In this document: positions 50,679 to 58,121 of the stretch, piece after piece | How positions within the stretch are numbered: the first letter of the stretch is position 1 | How the letters are laid out: every line of letters begins with the position of its first letter | Assembly: GCF_000496075.1 (NCBI RefSeq) | Contig: NZ_AWXZ01000039.1 | Location: 558,001 to 622,000, forward strand | DNA: 64,000 bases | Source of the DNA: Lutibaculum baratangense AMV1 | Lineage (GTDB): Bacteria; Pseudomonadota; Alphaproteobacteria; Rhizobiales; Tepidamorphaceae | Reading direction: 5' to 3' | Position numbers and translations under genes: made by a program | Notes under the pieces: model-generated | Told to the model about the DNA's origin: nothing | Databases searched by the model: none | The model's input: the letters and a program-made list of their open reading frames with translations, nothing else

Positions 50679-51215
50679 TCAGTTGGTGGCGGCGGCCCCG
50701 CGGGCCGTCATGTACTGCTCGTTCGTCAGGCCGAAGAACGCGTGGGGCAGTCCGGCGTGCAGCCTCTCGCCAATATAGGGGAGGCCGATGCGGCGGATAA
50801 CCCTCAGCGATCGCTCGTTCGTCGGCAGTGCCACGGCGACGACGCGTCCCAGGCCGAGCGTGCGCATGCCATGGTCGAGGAGGGCGCCCGCCGCCTCGGT
50901 CGCGTAGCCCTGCCCCCATTTGCGCGGCAGGAGGTGCCAGCCGATCTCGACGTCCTCGGCGTCGTCGACCTGGATGGGCTGCAGGATGACGTTGCCGATG
51001 AAGGCGCCGCCGTCCCGCAGGAACACCGCGAACCAGCCGAGACCGAGCGGGGCAAGCCGCGCCGAGCGTGCCATCACCGCGTCGATCACCTCGTCCGGAA
51101 CGGGCTGGTCACGCCAGAAGAAGACCTCCGGGTTGCGCATCAGCGTGGCCACGAAGCGGCGCTCCTCGGAGCGATAGGGCCTGAGCGCCAGGCGCTCCGT
51201 CTCTAGCTCGGTCAT
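50679..51215 (-). CDS. GNAT-family N-acetyltransferase (RimJ/RimL-like)
   Basis: 178 residues from the ATG at 51215 (MTELETERLALRPY); a TTG further up is less likely. The fold is seen in ETERLALRPY, DVEIGWHLLPRKWGQGYATE (acetyl-CoA pyrophosphate loop, QGYATEA) and GRVVAVALPTNERSLRVIRR. This subgroup often acetylates protein N-termini or antibiotics, but the substrate is not predictable. It lies between the LexA box and uvrA with 9 bases to uvrA, so it is probably SOS-induced with it. Confidence 0.85.
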   Translation of the reverse strand: MTELETERLALRPYRSEERRFVATLMRNPEVFFWRDQPVPDEVIDAVMARSARLAPLGLGWFAVFLRDGGAFIGNVILQPIQVDDAEDVEIGWHLLPRKWGQGYATEAAGALLDHGMRTLGLGRVVAVALPTNERSLRVIRRIGLPYIGERLHAGLPHAFFGLTNEQYMTARGAAATN

Positions 51216-51242
51216 CGATCGGCCCGCTTGCGGATGGAACTG

Positions 51243-51257
51243 GAACAATATAGGAAC
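51243..51257. promoter_or_regulatory. LexA (SOS) box, GAAC-N7-GAAC
   Basis: GAAC at 51243-51246 and GAAC at 51254-51257 with exactly 7 bases between. Alphaproteobacterial LexA recognises GTTC-N7-GTTC, which is this motif on the other strand. It sits between ssb and the GNAT-uvrA pair, and directly downstream of the reverse -10. Confidence 0.8.
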
Positions 51258-51286
51258 ATTATAGCCGGCGGCACCTCGGGTGGCAA
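51258..51286 (-). promoter_or_regulatory. Promoter of GNAT-uvrA
   Basis: On the reverse strand, -35 TTGCCA (51281-51286) and a perfect -10 TATAAT (51258-51263) with a 17-base spacer. The LexA box begins one base past the -10, so bound LexA would cover the transcription start. Confidence 0.75.
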
Positions 51287-51430
51287 CGACCGGCGGCGGA
51301 GCTGCCGACAGGCGGTGTCAGGAGACCGCGCAGGGCGCGCGCCTTGTGGACGAGCGTCGCCGACGGGGGAGACGAGGTGGCGCCGGCGCGGTATCAAGGT
51401 GCGTGGAACGTCTGAGAAAAGGAAAGCGGC

Positions 51431-51949
51431 ATGGCCGGTAGCGTCAACAAGGTGATCCTCGTCGGGAATCTCGGTGCCGACCCGGAAATTCGGCGGACGC
51501 AGGACGGCCGGCCGATCGCGAATCTCCGCGTGGCGACCTCTGAGACCTGGCGGGACAGGAACTCGGGCGAGCGCCGCGAGCGCACGGAGTGGCACCGCGT
51601 CGTGATCTTCAACGAGGGCCTGTGCAAGATCGCCGAGCAGTATCTGCGCAAGGGCTCGAAGGTCTATATCGAGGGCCAGCTTCAGACGCGGAAATGGCAG
51701 GATCAGTCCGGGCAGGACAAGTACTCCACCGAGGTGGTGCTGCAGGGCTTCAACTCGACGCTCACCATGCTCGACGGCCCCGGTGGCGGTTCGGGCGGCG
51801 GCTCGGGCCCGGACTACGGCTCCGGCTCGGACTTCGGCTCGTCGGGCCCGATGGAGCAGGGCGGCGGCGGACGTGGCGGCCGCGGCGGCGGCAGCAGCTA
51901 TGGCGGCGGCGGTTTCGGCAATGATATGGACGACGAGATCCCGTTCTGA
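51431..51949 (+). CDS. ssb: Single-stranded DNA-binding protein
   Basis: Binds single-stranded DNA in replication, repair and recombination. It has 172 residues: OB fold ([60 protein letters not shown]), a Gly-rich flexible linker (about 117-160), and the partner-binding tail MDDEIPF. AAGGA precedes the ATG. It diverges from GNAT-uvrA, and the LexA box between them probably controls both directions. Confidence 0.97.
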   Translation: MAGSVNKVILVGNLGADPEIRRTQDGRPIANLRVATSETWRDRNSGERRERTEWHRVVIFNEGLCKIAEQYLRKGSKVYIEGQLQTRKWQDQSGQDKYSTEVVLQGFNSTLTMLDGPGGGSGGGSGPDYGSGSDFGSSGPMEQGGGGRGGRGGGSSYGGGGFGNDMDDEIPF

Positions 51950-51967
51950 CGGCTGACATTCCGTCAG
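51946..51967 (+). terminator. Hairpin at the end of ssb
   Basis: CTGACGG and CCGTCAG pair over 7 bp around an 8-base loop; the first arm contains the ssb stop codon. No T run follows. Confidence 0.4.
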
Positions 51968-52079
51968 AGAGGGCAGTCATTCGGGTTTGTGACGTTTCCT
52001 GCGCCTCGCGATCGCCTCTAGAGTGCCGGCTCCGGAACAAGGGTGCGAGCGAACGCGCCTCAATCGGGGAGGCAATGCA

Positions 52080-53147
52080 ATGCCGTTCAACATGCTGATT
52101 CTCGGGGCGTCCTACGGCTCCCTCCTGGCCACGAAGCTGCTGATGGCCGGGCACGACGTTACCCTCGTCTGCCTGCCGGAGGAGGCCGACCTCATCAACG
52201 CGGAGGGCACGCGCGTGCGCCTGCCGGTGCGGGGGGAGAGCGAGCCTGTCGTCCTCGACTCCCGCGATCTCCCGGGCAAGCTCCGCGCAGTCACGCCCGG
52301 CGCGATCGACCCGGCCGACTACGACCTCGTCGGCCTGGCGATGCAGGAGCCGCAATACGGGGCGCCTGCCGTGAAGGCGCTGCTCGCCAAGGTCGGACGC
52401 GCCGGCGTGCCCTGCATGTCGATCATGAACATGCCGCCGCTGCCCTATCTCCGGCGGATCCCCGGCATCGATGCGGGCGAGCTCGAATCCTGCTTCACCG
52501 ACGCCAGCGTCTGGAGCGAGATCGAGCCGGCGCACATGACCCTGTGCAGCCCCGACCCGCAGGCGTTCCGGCCTCCCGAGGAGAGGCCGAACGTTCTCCA
52601 GGTCACGCTGCCGACGAACTTCAAGGTCGCCCGCTTCGATGCCGACGAGCCGACCTCCATGCTGCGGCAGATGCAGCAGGACATCGAGGCGATCCGCTAC
52701 GACGTCGGTGGCCGGTCGATCGAGCTGCCGGTCAAGCTGAAGGTGCACGAGTCGATCTTCGTGCCGCTTGCCAAATGGGCGATGCTGCTGACCGGCAACT
52801 ACCGATGCGTGACGCCGGAGGGCGCCCGCTCGATCAAGGACGCCGTGCATGGCGATCCCGCGCAGTCGCGCGAGGTCTATGACTGGGTCCGCGAGGTATG
52901 CGTCGCGCTCGGCGCCTCGCCGGAGGACCTCGTGCCCTTCGAGAAGTATGCGAACGCGGCCCAGGGCCTGGTGCGGCCCTCCTCGGCGGCGCGGGCCCTC
53001 TACGCCGGTGCCGCGAACATCGAGCGGGTCGACCGGGTGGTGCAGATCCTCGCCCGCCAGAAGGGGATGAACCATCCAGTCGTCGACCGGACGGTGGAAC
53101 TCGTGGACGCACAGCTCGAGGAGAACCGCCGCAAGGCCGCGGCGTGA
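52080..53147 (+). CDS. Ketopantoate-reductase-like Rossmann protein, tandem paralogue 1
   Basis: 355 residues. The N-terminus LILGASYGSLLATKLLMAGH and DVTLVCLPEEADLIN is the NAD(P)-binding fold of the ApbA/PanE group; the rest (MQEPQYGAPAVKALL, MSIMNMPPLPYL, TLPTNFKVARF, WAMLLTGNYRCVTPEGARSI) does not contain the standard ketopantoate reductase C-terminal pattern that I can recognise. It is probably an NAD(P)-dependent dehydrogenase of unknown substrate, not PanE. The next gene is a same-length paralogue; the alignment needs no gaps and about two thirds to three quarters of positions agree by eye. GGAGG precedes the ATG. Confidence 0.72.
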   Translation: MPFNMLILGASYGSLLATKLLMAGHDVTLVCLPEEADLINAEGTRVRLPVRGESEPVVLDSRDLPGKLRAVTPGAIDPADYDLVGLAMQEPQYGAPAVKALLAKVGRAGVPCMSIMNMPPLPYLRRIPGIDAGELESCFTDASVWSEIEPAHMTLCSPDPQAFRPPEERPNVLQVTLPTNFKVARFDADEPTSMLRQMQQDIEAIRYDVGGRSIELPVKLKVHESIFVPLAKWAMLLTGNYRCVTPEGARSIKDAVHGDPAQSREVYDWVREVCVALGASPEDLVPFEKYANAAQGLVRPSSAARALYAGAANIERVDRVVQILARQKGMNHPVVDRTVELVDAQLEENRRKAAA

Positions 53148-53156
53148 GCCGTGACT

Positions 53157-53177
53157 GCGGCCGGCTTGGCCGGCCGC
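53157..53177 (+). terminator. Strong hairpin after the first tandem paralogue
   Basis: GCGGCCGGC-TTG-GCCGGCCGC gives a perfect 9-bp stem with a 3-base loop, 10 bases after the stop. A second hairpin (GCCGGC-ATTCGT-GCCGGC, 53217-53234) follows. There is no T run; it could attenuate or protect the upstream message end. Confidence 0.5.
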
Positions 53178-53381
53178 GACGTGCCGAAGCGGCAAGCACC
53201 GCTGCGTGAGGCAGTGGCCGGCATTCGTGCCGGCGTACCTCGATGTGCGGGCAGGAGCGGGGCCTGCCGCCCTGCTTCGTGATCGACCGCCGGCGGGCGC
53301 CGCAAGGTGACGTCCTGCCGCATCCCTCGGGAAGAGAAGGGCGTCGCGAAGTGCGCCCACAACAACGAACGGAGGAACGGG

Positions 53382-54449
53382 ATGGCTTTCAACACGCTGA
53401 TACTCGGGGCGAATTACGGGTCGCTGGTCGCCACCAAGCTTCTTGTGGCCGGCCACGACGTCACGCTCGTGTGCCGGCCCGAAGAGGCCGAGCTCATCAA
53501 CGCGGAAGGCACCCGCGTGCGCCTTCCGGTGAAGGGAGAGAGCGAGCCGGTCGTGCTCGACTCGCGGGATCTGAAGGGCCGTCTCGCGGCGGTGACGCCC
53601 GAGCAGGCCGACTCCTCGGGCTTCGATCTCGTGGTGCTCGGCATGCAGGAGCCGCAGTATCGCGCCCCCGAGGTGAAGGACCTGATGCACAGGATCGGGC
53701 GCGCGCGCACGCCGGCGATGTCGATCATGAACATGCCGCCGCTCACCTACATGAAGCGCGTGCCGGGCATCGACGCGGACGAGCTCTCCGCCTGTTATGC
53801 GGACGCCGGCGTGTGGGACACGTTCGAGCCCGCGAACATGACGCTGTGCAGCCCGGACCCGCAGGCCATCCGGCCGCCCGATGAACAGCCGAACGTTGTC
53901 CAGGTGACCCTGCCGACGAACTTCAAGGCGGCTCCGTTCGAGGGCGAGGCGGCGACCTCGATCCTTCGCCAGATGCAGAGCGACATCGAGGCGGTGCGTC
54001 ACGACGTGGGCGGTCGTACGCTCGAGCTGCCGGTGAAGCTGAAGGTACATTATTCGATTTTCGTGCCCTTCGCCAAGTGGCCGATGCTGCTGACGGGCAA
54101 CTATCGCTGCGTCACGCCCGGCGGGGTGCAGTCCGTGAAGGACGTGGTGCACGGCGACCCCGAGGGCGCTCGCGCAGTTTACGACTGGGTCGGCGAGGTC
54201 TGCCTGAGCCTCGGCGCCTCGGCCTCGGATCTCGTGCCGTTCGAGAAGTATGCGGCGGCGGCGCAAGGCCTCGTCAGGCCGTCATCCGCCGCCAAGGCGG
54301 TCTATTCCGGCGCGCCCTATATCGAGCGTGTCGACCGTCTGGTTCAGATCGTGGCGCGGCAGAAGGGAATGCGGCTCGCCCAGGTCGACGAGATGGTCGA
54401 CCGGATCGACGCGCTTCTTCAGGAGAACCGGCGCAAGTCCGCCGCCTGA
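53382..54449 (+). CDS. Ketopantoate-reductase-like Rossmann protein, tandem paralogue 2
   Basis: 355 residues, with GGAGG (53371-53375) well placed before the ATG. The first residues LILGANYGSLVATKLLVAGH mirror paralogue 1, as do NAEGTRVRLPVKGESEPVVL, LCSPDPQAIRPP and the ending RLVQIVARQKGMRL. Differences concentrate in the stretches after VVLDSRDL and around CYADAGVWDTFEP, i.e. possible substrate-side loops. Equal length and head-to-tail order suggest a gene duplication with some divergence. It is convergent with the Acr3 gene; GGCGGC-GATGCTT-GCCGCC (54469-54487) is a weak hairpin between them. Confidence 0.72.
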   Translation: MAFNTLILGANYGSLVATKLLVAGHDVTLVCRPEEAELINAEGTRVRLPVKGESEPVVLDSRDLKGRLAAVTPEQADSSGFDLVVLGMQEPQYRAPEVKDLMHRIGRARTPAMSIMNMPPLTYMKRVPGIDADELSACYADAGVWDTFEPANMTLCSPDPQAIRPPDEQPNVVQVTLPTNFKAAPFEGEAATSILRQMQSDIEAVRHDVGGRTLELPVKLKVHYSIFVPFAKWPMLLTGNYRCVTPGGVQSVKDVVHGDPEGARAVYDWVGEVCLSLGASASDLVPFEKYAAAAQGLVRPSSAAKAVYSGAPYIERVDRLVQIVARQKGMRLAQVDEMVDRIDALLQENRRKSAA

Positions 54450-54505
54450 CGCGAGAGGCGATCGGCGGGGCGGCGATGCTTGCCGCCGTCCCGCGGCCGT
54501 CGCTT

Positions 54506-55588
54506 CTATCCCTCTGGAAAGTGGTGCCGCGTCGCGTTGGCGAAGGCGACCAGCGAGAGCATCACGGGGACCTCGACGAGGACGCCCACGACCGTCGCGA
54601 GCGCCGCGCCGGAGCCGAGCCCGAAGAGGCCGATCGCCACGGCCACGGCGAGCTCGAAGAAGTTCGACGTGCCGATCATCGCGCATGGAGCCGCGACCTT
54701 GAAGGGCACGCGCCACGCCCATGCCGCCGCATAGGCGAGGGCGAAGATGCCGTAGGACTGGATGAGGAGCGGGATCGCGATCATCACGATGAGCAGCGGC
54801 CGCTCGACGATCACGTGCCCCTGGAAGCCGAAGAGGAGAACCACGGTCGCGAGCAGCCCGACGATCGAGAACGGCTTCACCGCCCCCGTGAAGCGCGCCA
54901 CGGCCGCCTCTCCGGTCTCGCCGCGCCTGGCGTGGCGCGTCAGCCAGTGGCGCGTCGCCGCTCCCGCCGCGAGCGGTATCACGACGTAGAGGCCGACCGA
55001 CAGGAGAAGCGTCTCCCACGGCACCTCTATATCCGTGACGCCGAGGAGGAGAGCGACGATGGGGGCGAAGGCGAAGATCATGATGACGTCGTTCACGGAG
55101 ACCTGCACGAGCGTGTAGGTCGGATCGCCCCTCGTGAGCTGCGACCAGACGAAGACCATGGCGGTGCACGGCGCGGCGCCGAGCAGGATCAGGCCCGCGA
55201 TGTACTGTTGCGCGTCCGCCGGTGCGATCATCCCCGCGAAGAAATGTTCTAAGAACAGGACGCCGAGAGCCGCCATCGTGAACGGCTTGACGAGCCAGTT
55301 CACGGCGACCGTCAGGATCAGCCCCTTCGGCCGGTCGCCGACATGGGCGAGGCTCGAGAAGTCGACCGCCACCATCATCGGATAGACCATCGCCCAGATG
55401 AGGAGCGCCACGGGGACGTTGACGGCGGCATATTCCAGGCCGGCGAGGAAGCCGAAGAGTCCCGGCAGAACGTTGCCGAGAACGATCCCCGCGACGATGC
55501 AGAGGCCGACCCAGACGGAGAGCCACTTCTCGAAGAAGCCGATGCCGCCCGGAGAGCTAGCGGCGCGCGCGGAGCCGTCGATCGTCAT
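54506..55588 (-). CDS. acr3: Arsenite efflux transporter, Acr3 family
   Basis: Ten-helix arsenite/proton antiporter in the inner membrane. The protein has 360 residues from the ATG at 55588 with GAGAGG 8 bases before; a TTG at 55606 is also in frame. The catalytic helix is [20 protein letters not shown] (conserved Cys), with [20 protein letters not shown] near the C-terminus and the opening [16 protein letters not shown] typical of the family. There is no arsR or arsC gene beside it, which is unusual for ars loci. A palindrome over a likely promoter lies about 110 bases upstream. Confidence 0.93.
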   Translation of the reverse strand: MTIDGSARAASSPGGIGFFEKWLSVWVGLCIVAGIVLGNVLPGLFGFLAGLEYAAVNVPVALLIWAMVYPMMVAVDFSSLAHVGDRPKGLILTVAVNWLVKPFTMAALGVLFLEHFFAGMIAPADAQQYIAGLILLGAAPCTAMVFVWSQLTRGDPTYTLVQVSVNDVIMIFAFAPIVALLLGVTDIEVPWETLLLSVGLYVVIPLAAGAATRHWLTRHARRGETGEAAVARFTGAVKPFSIVGLLATVVLLFGFQGHVIVERPLLIVMIAIPLLIQSYGIFALAYAAAWAWRVPFKVAAPCAMIGTSNFFELAVAVAIGLFGLGSGAALATVVGVLVEVPVMLSLVAFANATRHHFPEG

Positions 55589-55695
55589 GGTCGCGTTGCC
55601 TCTCAAGTGGAGCGACGAGGGGGGATCCAGCCGGTGGAGCCGGATCCCTCAGTGGCCGCTGCACCACGTGCCGCTTCGTGCATGGTGAAATTTCC

Positions 55696-55732
55696 TTATT
55701 TCGAGAAATAACGTATATAGCTGAGCTGTCAA
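55696..55732 (-). promoter_or_regulatory. Candidate regulated promoter of acr3 with palindromic operator
   Basis: TTATTTC-GA-GAAATAA (55696-55711) is a perfect 7-bp inverted repeat. On the reverse strand it covers the -10-like TATTTC (55705-55710), 16 bases from a perfect -35 TTGACA (55727-55732). An operator placed over the -10 of a metal-resistance gene fits an ArsR-type repressor, but the regulator is not in the window. A 26-codon frame with an AAGGA site (55603-55683, reverse) lies between promoter and acr3. Confidence 0.5.
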
Positions 55733-55841
55733 CGTGGGCCTTCGGGTCTGCTGGAGCGCCGGCGGCGACATGCCTCCCGAGGGAACCTGAGGCGGTAGGG
55801 CTGCCTTCTCACCTGGAGATCCGAACTCCACGGAGAGACAC

Positions 55842-56930
55842 GTGCTGGGGAGAAGCAGGCTCAGGCCGATCGAGAAGCAGGTCATCGTCATCACCGGCGC
55901 CACGAGCGGTATCGGGCTGGCCACCGCCCGGCTGGCGGCACGGCGTGGCGCCCGGCTCGTCATAGCCGCGCGCAACGGCGCGGCACTCCGGGAGGTCGCC
56001 GAAGATCTGCAGGACAAGGGCGCCCGCGTCCACGCGGTTCCGACGGATGTCGGCGACGAGACCGGAGTGGAGCGTCTCGCGGAGGCGGCGATCGACACCT
56101 TCGGGCGGATCGACAGCTGGGTGAACGATGCGGGGGTGCCGCTCTACGGCTATCTCGACGAGATCTCGACCGAGGATCACAGGCGGCTGTTCGAGACGAA
56201 TTACTGGGGCGTGGTCCATGGCAGCCTCGCAGCCCTGCGGGCGATGCGGAGCGAAGGTCGCGGGGCCATCATCAACATCGGCAGCGTGCTGAGCGATGTG
56301 CCGGTTCCCCTCCAGGGCGCCTATGTCGCCTCGAAACACGCCGTGCGGGGCTTCACCGACGCCCTGCGCGCCGACATCGCGACGAGCGATCCCGGGATCT
56401 CGGTGACCCTCATCAAGCCCACATCCATCGCCACGCCGTACACCGAGCACGCCCGCAGCTATCACGACGAGGCGCCCAAGACGCCGCCGCCGCGCTACTC
56501 GCCGTGGCTCGTCGCCCGCGCGATCCTGCGTTCGGCGGAGCGCCCGATCCGGGAGATCTATGTCGGCGGCGGCGGGCCGGCGCTTCTCGTCATGCAGAAG
56601 CTGATGCCCGGCATCTTCGACCTCGCGATGCGGCAGTTCGTGAAGCCGCTCCAGCTCTCGCCCTCCAGGCGGGCGGCCGACTTCCTGCAGCGCGACAACC
56701 TCTACGGGCCCAGGCAGGACGGGCGGGTGCGCGGGAACTTCCCCGCCCATCGTGAGCACTCGCTCTTCACGCTCGCGCAGATGTATCCCGGCGCGAGCCT
56801 CCTGTTCGGAGCGGCGGCCCTCGGCGGGCTGGCGCTCGGACTTGGCGCTCGGCGCCGCGCGCACGACCGCGAGACGGCCCGCTCGAGGGAAGATGACCGC
56901 TACAGCGCAGTCGGCCGGGGAGCGGTCTAG
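55842..56930 (+). CDS. Short-chain dehydrogenase/reductase with C-terminal membrane extension
   Basis: 362 residues from a GTG with CGGAGAG (55831-55837) before it. The SDR core (about 10-250) has VIVITGATSGIGLATARLAA (TGxxxGIG), the NDAGVPLYG motif, and the catalytic INIGSVLS...YVASKHA (Ser, Tyr-x3-Lys). Unusually, residues 250-330 add a further segment, and the end contains one hydrophobic stretch (LLFGAAALGGLALGLG) followed by a basic tail, suggesting membrane attachment. It lies opposite acr3 and convergent with the MarC chimera. The substrate is unknown. Confidence 0.85.
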   Translation: MLGRSRLRPIEKQVIVITGATSGIGLATARLAARRGARLVIAARNGAALREVAEDLQDKGARVHAVPTDVGDETGVERLAEAAIDTFGRIDSWVNDAGVPLYGYLDEISTEDHRRLFETNYWGVVHGSLAALRAMRSEGRGAIINIGSVLSDVPVPLQGAYVASKHAVRGFTDALRADIATSDPGISVTLIKPTSIATPYTEHARSYHDEAPKTPPPRYSPWLVARAILRSAERPIREIYVGGGGPALLVMQKLMPGIFDLAMRQFVKPLQLSPSRRAADFLQRDNLYGPRQDGRVRGNFPAHREHSLFTLAQMYPGASLLFGAAALGGLALGLGARRRAHDRETARSREDDRYSAVGRGAV

Positions 56931-56947
56931 CTCGAAGCGCTCGGAAC

Positions 56948-56973
56948 GAAGCCCGCGCCGGGGCGCGGGCTTC
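56948..56973. terminator. Strong bidirectional hairpin between SDR and MarC/peroxidase genes
   Basis: GAAGCCCGCGC and GCGCGGGCTTC form a perfect 11-bp stem with loop CGGG, between two convergent genes. There is no long T run on either side, but position and stem strength suit a shared terminator. Confidence 0.6.
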
Positions 56974-57013
56974 GGGGCTTGCGCGAGATCCTGCCCTCCG
57001 GGCCGGACGCGCG

Positions 57014-57931
57014 TCAGCGGGAGGTCGGGACCATGAGCTCCGGCACCGGCGTGGTGTCGGTGCTCCGCGGCAGGATGGGATACTCGACCCGCGGCTGCTC
57101 GCCCGTCAGCGTGTGGAGGAAGGCTGGGATCGCCTCGATCTCCTCCTCGCTCAGTTCTATGCCGAGCTGGGCCGTGCTCATGATCGCCACGGCCTGCTCC
57201 AGATCCCATACCTGGCCGCTGTGGAAGTAGGGCGCCGTGAGCGCGACGTTGCGCAACGGGACGGCGCGGAAGACGTACTCGTCCGTCGCCGTCTGCGTCA
57301 CCGCGAAGCGGCCCTTGTCCTCCGGCGGCAGGATGTCCGAGCCCGGCCGTTCGATGACGCCGAACGGGAAGTAGTCCTGGCCACCGAGGTTCACGCCGTT
57401 GTGGCAGCTCACGCAGCCCGTATCCATGAACAGGCGGAGGCCCTCCTTCTCCTGGTCGTTCATCGCGACCTCGTTGCCGTCCAGGAACTGGTCGAAGCGG
57501 GCCGCCGGCGTGATCAGCGTCACCTCGAAGGCTTCGATCGCACGCGTGACGTTGTCGAAGGCCATGAGCGGCACCGCGAGCGGGAAGGCCGCGATGTCCT
57601 CTGGATGGTCTTCCTGGACGGAACGCTCGGCCGAGCCGCTCTTCCTCGCCTGCCGCTTCTCGAAGACCATCTCGGTCGGGATCCAGAACAGGAGCAGTCC
57701 CCCGGCGATGCGGAAGGCGGGAAGGGTTATGCCCAGCGCCTCCAGCATCGGCTGGCCGATGGCCGCGAAGGCGACGAGCACGACGGCGGCGATCAAGACG
57801 GAGCGCATGGCGACGCGACGCCGCTCCGCGGGCGCCATGCCGTGCGTCAGGCTGACGAAAATCGGCGCGATCCCGATCGGATCGATCACCACGAACAGCG
57901 TCACGAGCGCCGAGACGAGCGCCTCCGCCAT
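57014..57931 (-). CDS. Chimeric protein: N-terminal half of MarC fused to the C-terminal haem domain of a di-haem cytochrome c peroxidase
   Basis: 305 residues from the ATG at 57931, with GAGGA 7 bases before. Residues 1-124 are MarC-like (LVTLFVVIDPIGIAPIFVSL; TLPAFRIAGGLLLFW; EDIAAFPLAVPLMA) and end in the middle of the MarC family. Residues 125-305 are the second half of CcpA/MauG-type peroxidase (FDNVTRAIEAFEVTLITPAA; haem site CVSCH at 173-177; RNVALTAPYFHSGQ). The frame is continuous with no stop at the junction (near base 57560). The N-terminal haem domain and signal peptide of the peroxidase, and MarC helices after the third, are absent. Probably a deletion fusion and likely not active as peroxidase; assembly error is possible. 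Confidence 0.8.
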   Translation of the reverse strand: MAEALVSALVTLFVVIDPIGIAPIFVSLTHGMAPAERRRVAMRSVLIAAVVLVAFAAIGQPMLEALGITLPAFRIAGGLLLFWIPTEMVFEKRQARKSGSAERSVQEDHPEDIAAFPLAVPLMAFDNVTRAIEAFEVTLITPAARFDQFLDGNEVAMNDQEKEGLRLFMDTGCVSCHNGVNLGGQDYFPFGVIERPGSDILPPEDKGRFAVTQTATDEYVFRAVPLRNVALTAPYFHSGQVWDLEQAVAIMSTAQLGIELSEEEIEAIPAFLHTLTGEQPRVEYPILPRSTDTTPVPELMVPTSR

Positions 57932-58060
57932 CCCGTGTTCCTCACCCCGAAACCACGACGTCCTCGTGAAAACTGTTGCGTCATGATATTCCGATGCAAA
58001 ATATCCCGCTAATGCACTGACAAGAATGAGGATTGTGCGCCACGCCACTGATTGCCGCAC

Positions 58061-58075
58061 CTTGCGTATCGCAAG
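58061..58075. repeat. Small perfect inverted repeat upstream of gyrA
   Basis: CTTGCG-TAT-CGCAAG, a 6-bp repeat around 3 bases, lies about 45 bases before the gyrA start. It may be an operator, but no regulator can be named. Confidence 0.35.
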
Positions 58076-58121
58076 CGAATCCCCTACCTAGTCGATAGTC
58101 CAATCATCCCACGAGACCGTC

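Noticed and set aside
51780-51925. GGC-rich repeats
   Set aside because: They encode the Gly-rich linker of SSB, normal for this family.
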